Shown here piece by piece: positions 18,915-26,879 of a stretch of 64,000 nucleotides of DNA. Made by a program: the position numbers and the translations under genes. Location: the NCBI RefSeq assembly GCF_000374925.1, contig NZ_KB895541.1, positions 684,122 to 748,121 of the forward strand. The letters are read 5' to 3'. Numbering within the stretch: position 1 is the stretch's first letter; every line of letters begins with the position of its first letter. The notes beneath the pieces were generated by a model. It was not told the DNA's origin, did no database searches, and saw only the letters and a list, made by a program, of their open reading frames with translations. Origin of the DNA: Arthrobacter sp. 131MFCol6.1. Its GTDB lineage: Bacteria; Actinomycetota; Actinomycetes; Actinomycetales; Micrococcaceae.

Positions 18915-20432
18915 CTAGGTCCAGTGCAGGGGTTTCGGCCCGGACTGTTGCCACGCATCATAGAACCGCAAGCGGGCCTCGTTGCCGCGCTGCTGTTCCA
19001 GGGCATGCAGGCGCCCGTAGGTAAATCCGCTGCCGGAGCCGTCCGCGGCCTGCCGCGCCAGCACCAGCAGGGTTGCCCGGGTGACGACGCTGTCCTGGAA
19101 GTCTCCGAGTATCTCCTGGATGCCCTCCGCGGCCCGGGCAAGGTTTGTTGCCTGAGTGCCGAAAACGGGGGTAGCCGCCTCTGCGGCATAGCGCAGCCGC
19201 TTGGCGCTCTTTCGAACTTCATGCAATGCGGCATCCTGCGGGGTCCCGCCTGCGCCGCCATCCAGGGACCGGACCGCCGCCTTGAGGCGTTTTCGTTCCG
19301 CGGAGACGAGCCGGCCAACCGTCCCCAGCGCATCATTGCCCGCACAGGCGCTAAGCGGAGGCACCGCAAGGAAGGCATCGAGGGCATCGAGGAGGCGGAA
19401 GTAGCGGGTGCTGTCCAGCGCCGCCAGGCCGGCGGCACGGCCCTGTTGCTGGACGGTGCCGAGGTGCTCCTGGATCTGCTGCGCAACGGGTCCGATCAAC
19501 AGCTCCGGAGGTTCGGCACCGATCATGTCCTTCAGCCGGGCACGGATGACCTCGGCGTCCCGGGCCTGGCCCACAGTGCCGGCGAGCCACTGGAGCTCGC
19601 CCCGAAGGAACCTGGCCGACGTCGTATCTGTGAGCTTTCGGAAGGTGGCCAGTGCAGACCGTAACCGGCGCGCGGCCACCCGGAATTGATGCACGGCATC
19701 GGGCGCATCGACCCGGACGCGAGGATCATGCAGCTTCACGGCGCGTACCTGTTGGGATAGATAGGAGAGCATGACGTCCGAAGCCGGCCCGCTCCGGCTG
19801 GGCTTTGGCGCCGTGCCGGGATTCTCCGGGTAGTCCGGTCCGAGCGCCCGGGCCAGCTTGGACGGGAGGGCGGCGACGGTGACTCCCTCTGCGGCGAACA
19901 GAGCGTCAGCGTCCTGGAGCAGCTGTCGGGGGCCGTCGGCGAGTTCCAGCTCCCATTCCCGCCACCGCGACGGTTCCGCGGGGGTTAGCAGGGATTGCGC
20001 CTCGACACGGTCGTCACTGAAGTGGGCAAGGACGGCGCCGTCGGCGGCGGACAACGGCGTCAACCTGCGGCTGGTCCTGATGCGTGCAACCGGCACCAGC
20101 GCGTGGCTGCGGGTGTGGACGAGCACCAGCTGCCGCAGATTTTCCGGCACGGTATCCTGATCGCCGCCAAGCGGCTCCCGTATCTCCCGGCGCTCCCCCG
20201 CGGCGGCCGGGAGTTTGAGGTGCCATCCGTCATCCGGACCGCCGGACCGGCGGCGCAGGGTGATCCGCTGCGCTGCCAATGCCAGAGCTTTGGTATCAAA
20301 ATAGACGGCGTCCAGCATTTCGTTTGCGGATTGCCCGGCGCGATCCACCCCCGGGATTGATGCCAGTGGCGGAAGGGCGTCGGATTCCGAAGGGCTGTAC
20401 TTGTGTTCGACCTCGATCGCGTCGGCGGCCAT
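18915..20432 (-). CDS. CYTH and CHAD domain protein (polyphosphate-associated)
   Basis: A 505-aa fusion. The N-terminal CYTH domain (about 1-205) has the metal motif EVEHKY at residues 7-12 and the basic tunnel residues TLRRRSGG and WHLKL. The C-terminal CHAD domain (about 220-500) is all-helical with conserved His/Arg pairs (DAVHQFRVAARRLRSAL, LHEVRKSAKRLRYAAE). CYTH enzymes hydrolyse triphosphates and CHAD domains bind polyphosphate, so a role in inorganic polyphosphate handling is likely. A TAGAAT hexamer lies 5 nt before the ATG. The AI-2E transporter follows after 29 nt and may be co-transcribed. Confidence 0.9.
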   Translation of the reverse strand: MAADAIEVEHKYSPSESDALPPLASIPGVDRAGQSANEMLDAVYFDTKALALAAQRITLRRRSGGPDDGWHLKLPAAAGERREIREPLGGDQDTVPENLRQLVLVHTRSHALVPVARIRTSRRLTPLSAADGAVLAHFSDDRVEAQSLLTPAEPSRWREWELELADGPRQLLQDADALFAAEGVTVAALPSKLARALGPDYPENPGTAPKPSRSGPASDVMLSYLSQQVRAVKLHDPRVRVDAPDAVHQFRVAARRLRSALATFRKLTDTTSARFLRGELQWLAGTVGQARDAEVIRARLKDMIGAEPPELLIGPVAQQIQEHLGTVQQQGRAAGLAALDSTRYFRLLDALDAFLAVPPLSACAGNDALGTVGRLVSAERKRLKAAVRSLDGGAGGTPQDAALHEVRKSAKRLRYAAEAATPVFGTQATNLARAAEGIQEILGDFQDSVVTRATLLVLARQAADGSGSGFTYGRLHALEQQRGNEARLRFYDAWQQSGPKPLHWT

Positions 20433-20437
20433 GCTTC

Positions 20438-20443
20438 ATTCTA
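20438..20443 (-). promoter_or_regulatory. Candidate -10 (TAGAAT) of the CYTH-CHAD gene
   Basis: TAGAAT is 5 nt before the ATG at 20432, slightly closer than in the other leaderless candidates of this window. No ribosome site is visible. Confidence 0.4.
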
Positions 20444-20675
20444 GGAACTCCCACACGCGCCCGGCGTGTGCCCAAAGGCCCCTATCGCAGGAGATTGTCA
20501 CGCGAACGGGGCGCTGGGGGCGGGCGGCCGTCCTGGACCGGGACACGGCCCTCCAGAAGACACACACAGACGCGGCGGGGTGCGGCCGGAAAATAGACTT
20601 GCCCGGGCATGCAGCGGCGAGTAACTTTCGGAGCAGTGGGCCGGCGGACCGCTGGCCCCCTGCGAGAGGACCGCC

Positions 20676-20945
20676 ATGCCAACCATAATCGGCCACCACG
20701 ATGTCAAGGACAAGGATCATTGGCTTGCCTCACCGAAGCGCGAAGAGGTGTTCGGCCCACTGGGGATCACCAACATTCGTACGTTCGTCAACCCCGAGAA
20801 CCCGACGCAAGTCGCAGTGATGATGGATGTTCCTGATGTGGATGCCCTCATGGCCGCGATGCAAAATGACGTCATGGGCGAGGCGATGGCCTACGACGGC
20901 GTACTGCCCGAGACCCTGGTCATCCTCGTCGAGGCCCAGCCCTAG
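20676..20945 (+). CDS. Small uncharacterised protein, possible ferredoxin-like dimeric alpha/beta fold
   Basis: An 89-aa protein starting MPTIIGHHDVKDKDHWLASP. Alternating strands and helices (TNIRTFVNPENPTQVAVMMDVPDVDALMAAM) suggest the small dimeric alpha/beta barrel seen in antibiotic-biosynthesis monooxygenase-like and Dabb proteins. No catalytic residue can be named. GAGAGGA sits 6-12 nt before the ATG. It stands alone between divergent and convergent neighbours and ends in a strong hairpin (20988-21024). Confidence 0.7.
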   Translation: MPTIIGHHDVKDKDHWLASPKREEVFGPLGITNIRTFVNPENPTQVAVMMDVPDVDALMAAMQNDVMGEAMAYDGVLPETLVILVEAQP

Positions 20946-20987
20946 CTGTACCCGGGCGGAGACCGCCGGCGGTGCAAGCGGATGTGG

Positions 20988-21024
20988 CGAAGCTCCGGTC
21001 AAATAGCGGTTGACCGGAGCTTCG
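20988..21024. terminator. Hairpin between convergent genes
   Basis: A perfect 15-bp stem (CGAAGCTCCGGTCAA and its complement) with a 7-nt loop. It lies between the plus gene ending at 20945 and the minus gene ending at 21076 and lacks a T tract. Confidence 0.65.
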
Positions 21025-21075
21025 GGTCCATTATGGGCAGTGGTTCCTGTGTATTGGCCGGGAAAAGGCTGACCG

Positions 21076-22107
21076 CTAGTGGTTGAGTAATTCGCCCATG
21101 AGGGGCGCCTTCCGGACATCGTCGGTCAGGGGGCTCAGCCCCCACACGTCCTCGATGGTGTGCAGCAAGGAGTAGTGCGAGTAGGCGGCATTGGATGTGA
21201 AGCCCTTCCGCGCCGCCGGGCCGGCGAATACCGTAGCCACCCGGTTGTCCTCTTTGCTGCCCTCATCCCATGTGAGCACGAGGAGTGAGTTCTGCGTCGT
21301 GAAGGCCGGGGACCCCAGGATTTTGGGCACTTCGCGGGAGAGCCAGTCGTCTCCGGTGCCAATGGGGCAGTCGTGGGTGTCGTTGCACATGTCCGGGCTG
21401 ATGAAAGAGTAGTCCGGCAGGGTGGACGGGGACTGCAGGTCCTGCCCCAGCCGGCTGTACGGCACAACATGGTCCGAGCAGGAGGCCTTGTTGCCCGTCA
21501 CGGCAGGGTAGTACATGAACGGATTGTGTTTCACCGCATACCGGCGGGAGTCATGCGCGGTGCAGGGCGCGGGCATGCCCTCGGCGTACATTTTCCAGGT
21601 CCGTCCGGATTGGGTGATCTCATCGGCGATGGAGCGCACATCTGCGGTGCAGGAGTTCGGTTTGCAGTCGCTGGTGATCCCCGCGCTGGTTCCGCTCGTG
21701 AGGGCCAGGTAGTTGGGCAGGCTCGGGTGGGTGATGGCCCGGTAGTTGGCGGCCACTGAAAATTCCGCCGCAAGCTTGTTGAAGTAGCCCGCTTCGCTGG
21801 CACCCATGATCTGTGAGGCCGCCTTGTTCTCCTGGACGATGACCACAATGTGCGCGATCCCGCCGCTGGCCGGCCCGCCCGGCGCGGGGTGCGGGGCCGG
21901 CTGCGCGAAATACGGGGACGGCGGCGGGGTCACGGAGGGCGGCGATTCGGTCGGCGATTCGGCAGGCAGGGTCTCGGCCGGTGGGGACCCGGCGGTTGGG
22001 GACTGCGAGGGCGGGCCTGCCTGGAAGGGCTGCGCCGGCGTGCATCCCGCCAGCAGCATCGCCAGCGCCCATCCACCAGCCAGGGCGAGTCGGCCGATCC
22101 GCGTCAT
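21076..22107 (-). CDS. Secreted lipoprotein phosphoesterase (acid phosphatase/phospholipase C family)
   Basis: A 343-aa exported protein. The signal peptide ends in the lipobox LLAGC, so Cys22 is likely lipidated. A Pro/Ser/Thr-rich linker (about 25-75) precedes the phosphoesterase domain, with HIVVIVQENKA near its start, YRAITHPSLPNYLALTSGTS, and LLVLTWDEGSKEDNRVATVFAGP at the end. The NYLALTSG and TWDEG stretches carry the metal-binding and nucleophile positions of this family. Likely role is release of phosphate from organic esters outside the membrane. Start at 22107 is supported by TAGCAT 6 nt upstream. Confidence 0.88.
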   Translation of the reverse strand: MTRIGRLALAGGWALAMLLAGCTPAQPFQAGPPSQSPTAGSPPAETLPAESPTESPPSVTPPPSPYFAQPAPHPAPGGPASGGIAHIVVIVQENKAASQIMGASEAGYFNKLAAEFSVAANYRAITHPSLPNYLALTSGTSAGITSDCKPNSCTADVRSIADEITQSGRTWKMYAEGMPAPCTAHDSRRYAVKHNPFMYYPAVTGNKASCSDHVVPYSRLGQDLQSPSTLPDYSFISPDMCNDTHDCPIGTGDDWLSREVPKILGSPAFTTQNSLLVLTWDEGSKEDNRVATVFAGPAARKGFTSNAAYSHYSLLHTIEDVWGLSPLTDDVRKAPLMGELLNH

Positions 22108-22113
22108 CGGTCC

Positions 22114-22119
22114 ATGCTA
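22114..22119 (-). promoter_or_regulatory. Candidate -10 (TAGCAT) of the phosphoesterase gene
   Basis: TAGCAT on the minus strand ends 6 nt before the ATG at 22107. No ribosome site lies between. Confidence 0.45.
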
Positions 22120-22234
22120 GCGGCCGGTATTGGTGCGGCCAATGTTGTCGGCATTCCCGGTCTCAGGCCAGGCTCAGGTCAAGAAACTGCCCGCGCCCGG
22201 TTCAGTGTTCAGGTCTCGACTCCCCCGTGTCGGG

Positions 22235-24493
22235 TCAGGCTCCGGGATGCAGCGCACCGCGGACGGCGCCCAGCAGGGACAGGAACCGCTCGTTGTCCGG
22301 CAGGTCATCGATCAGCACCACCCCCTCGGGAGCGGCCAGCGGAATGCGCCAGTTCGGGTATTCGGTGCTGGTGCCCGGCTGGTTCTGGGTCCGGGTCTCC
22401 CCCACGGCGTCAACCAGCGCCACTCCCAGCAGTGCTGACGGGGCCAGCGCCGTGTAGGCGTACAGCGCCTGCACCGTGGTCCGCACGTCCGTGCCGGTCT
22501 CCGCCAGCAGGCCGCGTGCCCGGACCCGGGCCAGCACCGCCTCCTGCTCGGCCGCGGCCTCGGCGCGTTCTTCCGCCACGGGCCGGCGCAACAGCCCGAG
22601 CGATTCGCGCAAAGTGACGTGTTCACCGGCGAGGTAGCCCGCCGTCGGGGGCAGATCGTGGGTGTTGACGCTGGTCAGGCACTGCTCGCGGTAATCCTCC
22701 GGCGGAATCGGGCCGTCGGCGTCGTGTTCGAACCAGAGGATCGACGTGCCGAAGATCCCCCGCTCGGCCAGGTAGCCGCGGACCCATGGCTCGAACACGC
22801 CCAGGTCCTCGCCGATCACGATCGCACCGGCCCGTTGCGCCTCCAGGGCAAGGATGCCGATGAGCGCCTCGTGGTCGTAGTGCACATACGTGCCGCTCTC
22901 CGGTCCTGCGCCCTCGGGGATCCACCACAACCGGAACAGGCCGAGGATATGGTCCACCCGGATGCCGCCGGCGTGCCGCAGGACGGTACGGAGCATGTCC
23001 CGGTAGGCGGCATAGCCGGATTCGGCGAGCCGGCCCGGATGCCACGGCGGCTGTGACCAGTTCTGGCCCAACTGGTTGAACATGTCTGGAGGTGCACCAA
23101 CGCTCACGCCCCGGGCAAGAACGCCGGAGAGGGTCCAGGCGTCGGCACCGCCGGGTTTTACGCCGACGGCGAGGTCATGGACGACGCCGATCCCCATCCC
23201 CGCCTGGCGTGCCGAACGCTGGGCCGCCTCGAGCTGCTGGTCGCAGAGCCACTGCAGCCAGCTGTGGAATTCGATTCGGGCTGCCAGCCTCGGCCGCTGT
23301 TCAACACAGTAGGGCGACGCCGGGGATGCCGCCGCACCGCTCCATTCCGGCGCCGACGGCGGCAGCTCTTCGGCGAGCGCCGACCACAGCGCAAAGTCTT
23401 TGAGTCCTTGCCCCTGCTCGGCGCAGAAGTCGGCGAACTGCCGGGTGCGGGCCGGGCCGCGGCGGACCGCAAACACGAGTTCCAGGGCCGAGAGCTTCGC
23501 CGCGTAGCTGGCGTTGCGGTCCAGGAGGTCCCGGGAACGGTTGGCCGCCTGCAGGCCCTCGGCCAGGCGGGCCACTTCGGCCCGGCCGGCAGCGTCCAGG
23601 TAGCCGTATTCCGGGATTTCCTCCACCCGCAGGTAGAGCGGGTTGAAAAAGCGCCGCGTGGTGGGCAGGTACGGGGAATCCTCGACCGGCGGCACTGGTT
23701 CGGCGGCATGCAGCGGATTGACCAGCACAAACCCCGCCCCCTGCTCACCGGCAACCTCGGCGAGGTCGCTGAGATCGGCGAAGTCGCCAATCCCCCAGGA
23801 CCGGGAGGACCGCACGGAGTACAACTGGGCCGTCAGTCCCCAGATGCGGCGTTCCTTGAGCAGGGCCGAGGCCCGGAGCCGGCCGGGCGTAACAACCAGC
23901 GGACACTGCGCCGCGGTGCCTTCGGCGTCGGCTTTCAGGGTGTGCCAGCCGAGGCCGAGGCTGCCGGGAATGGCGAACGTGGCACGTCCGGTGAGGACGC
24001 CGTCGACGTCGACCGGCTGGTCCCAGTTCTCCCGCTGGGTCACCTCGTGGCTGCTGCCGTCCTCGGCGTCGATCCAGACGCGGACGTCGCTTCCGTGCGG
24101 GACGTGGACCTCGACGTGGGACTCCTGCCCCTCCCTCACTACCAGGACCGGGGGCAGGATGCGCCGCCAGGGTGCCAGCCGGGACTCGGCCAGCGAGCGT
24201 TGCTGCTCCTGGGGCCCGTTGGCGGGGACCCCGAGGGCCGCCAGCACGTCCCGCAGGGTCCCGGCGGCCACGGAACGCTGCACTCCGTCCCAGCCCCAGT
24301 AGCTGGTGTCGACGCCGTAGGCTGCGGCGAGTTCGCGCAGGAGTGCGTCGGTCGTATCAGTGTCGGCCCGCACGGGACTTCCCAGTGCCGCGGTGTTGCC
24401 GGTGTCTGCAGGATTATCGGGGTTTGGACGGTTCTCGGGATTTGGACGGTTCTCGGGATTTGCGGGGGTCTCGGGGTGCGTCTGGTCCGCCAT
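22235..24493 (-). CDS. malQ: 4-alpha-glucanotransferase (amylomaltase) MalQ
   Basis: GH77 enzyme that moves maltodextrin segments between glucans in glycogen and maltose metabolism. The 752-aa protein has an N-terminal accessory domain (about 45-230) and a catalytic TIM barrel. Visible family sequence includes WGIGDFADLSDL, the nucleophile region GIRVDHILGLFRLWWIPEGA, the acid Glu in IGEDLGVFEPWV and the substrate site NTHDLPPTAGYLAG. The N-terminal 30 residues are a low-complexity Asn/Pro repeat from an 18-bp DNA repeat. Start at 24493 has TAGAGT 6 nt upstream. The glgA/glgC pair further along fits the same pathway. Confidence 0.95.
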   Translation of the reverse strand: MADQTHPETPANPENRPNPENRPNPDNPADTGNTAALGSPVRADTDTTDALLRELAAAYGVDTSYWGWDGVQRSVAAGTLRDVLAALGVPANGPQEQQRSLAESRLAPWRRILPPVLVVREGQESHVEVHVPHGSDVRVWIDAEDGSSHEVTQRENWDQPVDVDGVLTGRATFAIPGSLGLGWHTLKADAEGTAAQCPLVVTPGRLRASALLKERRIWGLTAQLYSVRSSRSWGIGDFADLSDLAEVAGEQGAGFVLVNPLHAAEPVPPVEDSPYLPTTRRFFNPLYLRVEEIPEYGYLDAAGRAEVARLAEGLQAANRSRDLLDRNASYAAKLSALELVFAVRRGPARTRQFADFCAEQGQGLKDFALWSALAEELPPSAPEWSGAAASPASPYCVEQRPRLAARIEFHSWLQWLCDQQLEAAQRSARQAGMGIGVVHDLAVGVKPGGADAWTLSGVLARGVSVGAPPDMFNQLGQNWSQPPWHPGRLAESGYAAYRDMLRTVLRHAGGIRVDHILGLFRLWWIPEGAGPESGTYVHYDHEALIGILALEAQRAGAIVIGEDLGVFEPWVRGYLAERGIFGTSILWFEHDADGPIPPEDYREQCLTSVNTHDLPPTAGYLAGEHVTLRESLGLLRRPVAEERAEAAAEQEAVLARVRARGLLAETGTDVRTTVQALYAYTALAPSALLGVALVDAVGETRTQNQPGTSTEYPNWRIPLAAPEGVVLIDDLPDNERFLSLLGAVRGALHPGA
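24423..24476. repeat. 18-bp coding repeat in the malQ 5' end
   Basis: Two identical copies of TTTGGACGGTTCTCGGGA (24423-24440, 24441-24458) and a degenerate third (24459-24476). On the coding strand the unit gives Asn-Pro-Glu-Asn-Arg-Pro. Confidence 0.88.
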
Positions 24494-24499
24494 GCGCCC

Positions 24500-24505
24500 A
24501 CTCTA
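24500..24505 (-). promoter_or_regulatory. Candidate -10 (TAGAGT) of malQ
   Basis: TAGAGT on the minus strand, 6 nt before the ATG at 24493, without a ribosome site. The 155 bp between malQ and the divergent DksA-like gene hold both promoters. Confidence 0.45.
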
Positions 24506-24634
24506 GACGCTGCCCCCACCGCCCGCGTCCTTTCCGTGGATGTGGGAATTATCTACCAGTTCTTTGGGTCCCTCGGCGGCTCCCGGTGCGGACGGGTCCT
24601 TCGGCCCGTTTAGGCACCGCCACAGCGACCGCGC

Positions 24635-24640
24635 TAGCCT
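24635..24640 (+). promoter_or_regulatory. Candidate -10 (TAGCCT) of the DksA-like gene
   Basis: TAGCCT, then 8 nt, then the ATG at 24649. This supports the short start over an upstream open frame. Confidence 0.45.
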
Positions 24641-24648
24641 TGAACCCT

Positions 24649-25002
24649 ATGGTTGACGTCGAACGGTTCCGGATCCTCCTGCGCGAGGAACGTGACCGGA
24701 AGCTTGCCCTCCTGCCCGCTCTCCGCCGGGACATCACCTCGGTCAACGCGGCCCGCCTCGACTCCAACGTCGACGATGAACACGACCCCGAGGGCACAAC
24801 GATCGCCTTCGAACTGTCCCAGGCATCCGCGCTCCTGGAACAGAGCAGGGCTTCCCTGCTGCAGATCGATGCCGCCCTTGCCCGCCTGGACGAGGGCACC
24901 TACGGAATCTGCGCTGTATGCGGTACCCCGATCCCCGGGGACCGGCTGGAAGCCAGGCCGTGGACCGCGTATTGCATCGCGCATGCCTCGGGTAGGGCAT
25001 GA
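24649..25002 (+). CDS. TraR/DksA family zinc-finger protein with an altered finger
   Basis: A 117-aa protein: a helical coiled part (about 1-80, with LLREERDRKLALLPALRRD and an acidic DSNVDDEHDPEG turn), then the zinc finger ICAVCGTPIPGDRLEARPWT ending YCIAHA. DksA-type proteins bind the RNA polymerase secondary channel and modulate initiation. The usual finger is C-x2-C-x17-C-x2-C; here the last Cys is His, giving C-x2-C-x17-C-x2-H. The gene overlaps the M50 protease start by 4 nt (ATGA), so the two are coupled. Confidence 0.86.
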   Translation: MVDVERFRILLREERDRKLALLPALRRDITSVNAARLDSNVDDEHDPEGTTIAFELSQASALLEQSRASLLQIDAALARLDEGTYGICAVCGTPIPGDRLEARPWTAYCIAHASGRA

Positions 25003-25763
25003 TCCGGCCCGGCCTGCTGGGGGAACCGAACCTCGCCCTGACATGGTGGGAGCGGATCGTTGCCGGATTCACCCACGCGTCCAGCCCGCACGTGAGCAGC
25101 ACTGAGCTCGTGGCGGTAATCCTGCTGGCAGTGGCCGTCTCCCTGCCCCGCCTGTCCTGGCGCTACTTTGGCCTGCTCGCCACCGTGACCCACGAACTCG
25201 GCCACGCGTTTGCCGCCCTCACCACCGGCCAGCGGCTCGGCGGCATCCGGCTGGGCCTGGACCACTCCGGTACCACCACGACGTACAGCAGGAGCCGCCT
25301 GTCCGCCGCCTGGTCGACGTTCTGGGGTTACCCCGTGCCCGCCGTCGTCGGGGCAGCGATGGTCTGGTGCGGTTTCAACGGCTGGGGACCGGCCGCGATG
25401 TCGGTGGGCACGCTCATCCTTCTGGCGTCCTTCCTGTTCCTCCGCAACGGCGTCGGCCTCCTCATCACCGCCGCCGCCGTGCTGGCCTCGGCGCTCCTGG
25501 TGCTCTTTGTGCCGCCGGTATTCAACGGCCACGTGATGATTGTGCTCGGCCTGGCGCTGCTGGTCGCTGCCGTCAGGGACCTCGGCAAACTGGCCAACGT
25601 CCATCTGCGGCACCGTGACAGGCTCCAGACGTCGGACGCCTACCTGCTGGCCCGCGCCACCTCCGTCCCCGCCGCGGTGTGGATTGCCCTCTTCGCCGCC
25701 GTTGTGGCCGGCGCCTGGTGGTTTGCCTGGCAGCCGATGGCGCCCGTGTTCACGGCACTGTAG
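24999..25763 (+). CDS. M50-type membrane metalloprotease-like protein
   Basis: A 254-aa integral membrane protein with about seven helices. The zinc motif HELGH lies at about residue 66-70 (TVTHELGHAFAALTTGQRLGGIRL). The family (M50B-like, often DUF-only) lacks the PDZ domain of classical site-2 proteases, and I do not find a clear LDG motif, so proteolysis is likely but not proven. Its ATG overlaps the DksA-like stop codon by 4 nt. Confidence 0.8.
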   Translation: MIRPGLLGEPNLALTWWERIVAGFTHASSPHVSSTELVAVILLAVAVSLPRLSWRYFGLLATVTHELGHAFAALTTGQRLGGIRLGLDHSGTTTTYSRSRLSAAWSTFWGYPVPAVVGAAMVWCGFNGWGPAAMSVGTLILLASFLFLRNGVGLLITAAAVLASALLVLFVPPVFNGHVMIVLGLALLVAAVRDLGKLANVHLRHRDRLQTSDAYLLARATSVPAAVWIALFAAVVAGAWWFAWQPMAPVFTAL

Positions 25764-25799
25764 CTCACAACAGCGTTCGGGCCGTTCTCTTCCCGGCCT

Positions 25800-25805
25800 T
25801 AGGCT
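25800..25805 (+). promoter_or_regulatory. Candidate -10 (TAGGCT) of the GST-like gene
   Basis: TAGGCT is followed after 6 nt by the ATG at 25812. The intergenic space is 48 bp. Confidence 0.45.
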
Positions 25806-25811
25806 GGGACC

Positions 25812-26879
25812 ATGAGCCAGATTACCCACACCGACGATCCGGGATTCAGCACCAAGGGCGCGTACGTGACCGGCGGCGAGGAATTCACCCGGGATACCAA
25901 CTACATTGAGGACCGGATCACCCGGGACGGCGCCGCGGGCCCCCACGGCGAGCCCGGCTGGCCCGTGGAACCTGGCCGCTACCGCCTCATCGCCGCGCGT
26001 GCCTGCCCGTGGGCCAACCGCACGGTGATCGTGCGCCGGCTCCTCGGCCTGGAAGAGGTCATCTCGCTCGGCCAGCCCGGCCCCACCCACGACGCCCGGT
26101 CCTGGACGTTCGATCTCGACCCGGACGGCAGGGATCCCGTCCTCGGGATCGAGCGCATCCAGGACGCCTACTTCCGCCGCTTCCCCGGCTACCCCCGCGG
26201 GATTACCGTCCCGGCGATCGTGGACGTACCCAGCGGGCAGGTAGTCACCAACAACTTCCCCCAGATCACGCTCGACTTTTCCACGGAGTGGGCGCAGTAC
26301 CACCGGGCCGGCGCGCCGGAGCTGTACCCGGAACACCTGAGGGAAGAAATCGACGCCGTCAACAAGCGTGTCTTTACCGAGGTGAACAACGGCGTCTACC
26401 GCTGCGGCTTCGCCGGTTCCCAGGAGGCCTACGACGCCGCCTACGATCGGCTCTGGACGGCCCTGGACTGGCTCGAGGAACGCTTGGCGGGCCAAAGGTA
26501 CCTGGTGGGTGACACGATCACGGAGGCCGACGTCCGGCTGTTCACCACACTGGCCCGCTTCGATGCCGTGTACCACGGCCACTTCAAGTGCAACCGGCAA
26601 AAGCTCAGCGAGATGCCGGTCCTGTGGGCCTACGCGCGCGACTTGTTCCAGACGCCAGGGTTTGGTGACACCACCGACTTTGTGCAAATCAAGCAGCACT
26701 ACTACATCGTGCATGAGGACATCAATCCCACCGGAGTGGTCCCCCGCGGACCGGAACTGGGCAACTGGCTCTCGGAGCACGGCCGCGAAGCCCTCGGCGG
26801 CCGGCCGTTCGGCGACGGCACGCCTCCCGGACCGGTCCGGGCCGGCGAAGAGGTCACCCCGGGACACGGCGCAGCCTGA
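25812..26879 (+). CDS. Xi-class glutathione S-transferase-like thiol reductase (ECM4/YqjG family)
   Basis: A 355-aa protein whose family reduces S-glutathionyl quinones with Cys chemistry. The active-site motif ARACPWANRTVIVRR has the catalytic Cys; the thioredoxin-like domain continues to PAIVDVPSGQVVTNNFPQI and the helical domain holds LVGDTITEADVRLFTTLARF and VYHGHFKCN. Actinobacteria of this type use mycothiol, and mshC is in this window, so the physiological substrate is more likely a mycothiol conjugate; that is inference. It overlaps the next gene by one base (TGATG). Confidence 0.88.
   Translation: MSQITHTDDPGFSTKGAYVTGGEEFTRDTNYIEDRITRDGAAGPHGEPGWPVEPGRYRLIAARACPWANRTVIVRRLLGLEEVISLGQPGPTHDARSWTFDLDPDGRDPVLGIERIQDAYFRRFPGYPRGITVPAIVDVPSGQVVTNNFPQITLDFSTEWAQYHRAGAPELYPEHLREEIDAVNKRVFTEVNNGVYRCGFAGSQEAYDAAYDRLWTALDWLEERLAGQRYLVGDTITEADVRLFTTLARFDAVYHGHFKCNRQKLSEMPVLWAYARDLFQTPGFGDTTDFVQIKQHYYIVHEDINPTGVVPRGPELGNWLSEHGREALGGRPFGDGTPPGPVRAGEEVTPGHGAA

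Noticed and set aside
20469..20484. DosR-like sequence (AGGGGCCTTTGGGCAC) before the CYTH-CHAD gene
   Set aside because: The right half does not match the motif, and its centre is about 36 nt from the -10 candidate, not 32.
20621..20636. GTAACTTTCGGAGCAG before the small gene at 20676, like the core of a DosR box
   Set aside because: Both outer halves fail and no -10 lies at the common spacing.
24900..26867. Minus-strand open frame of 655 codons opposite the DksA-like, M50 and GST-like genes
   Set aside because: It is a by-product of high GC on the coding strand; the three plus-strand genes have clear motifs and coupled starts.
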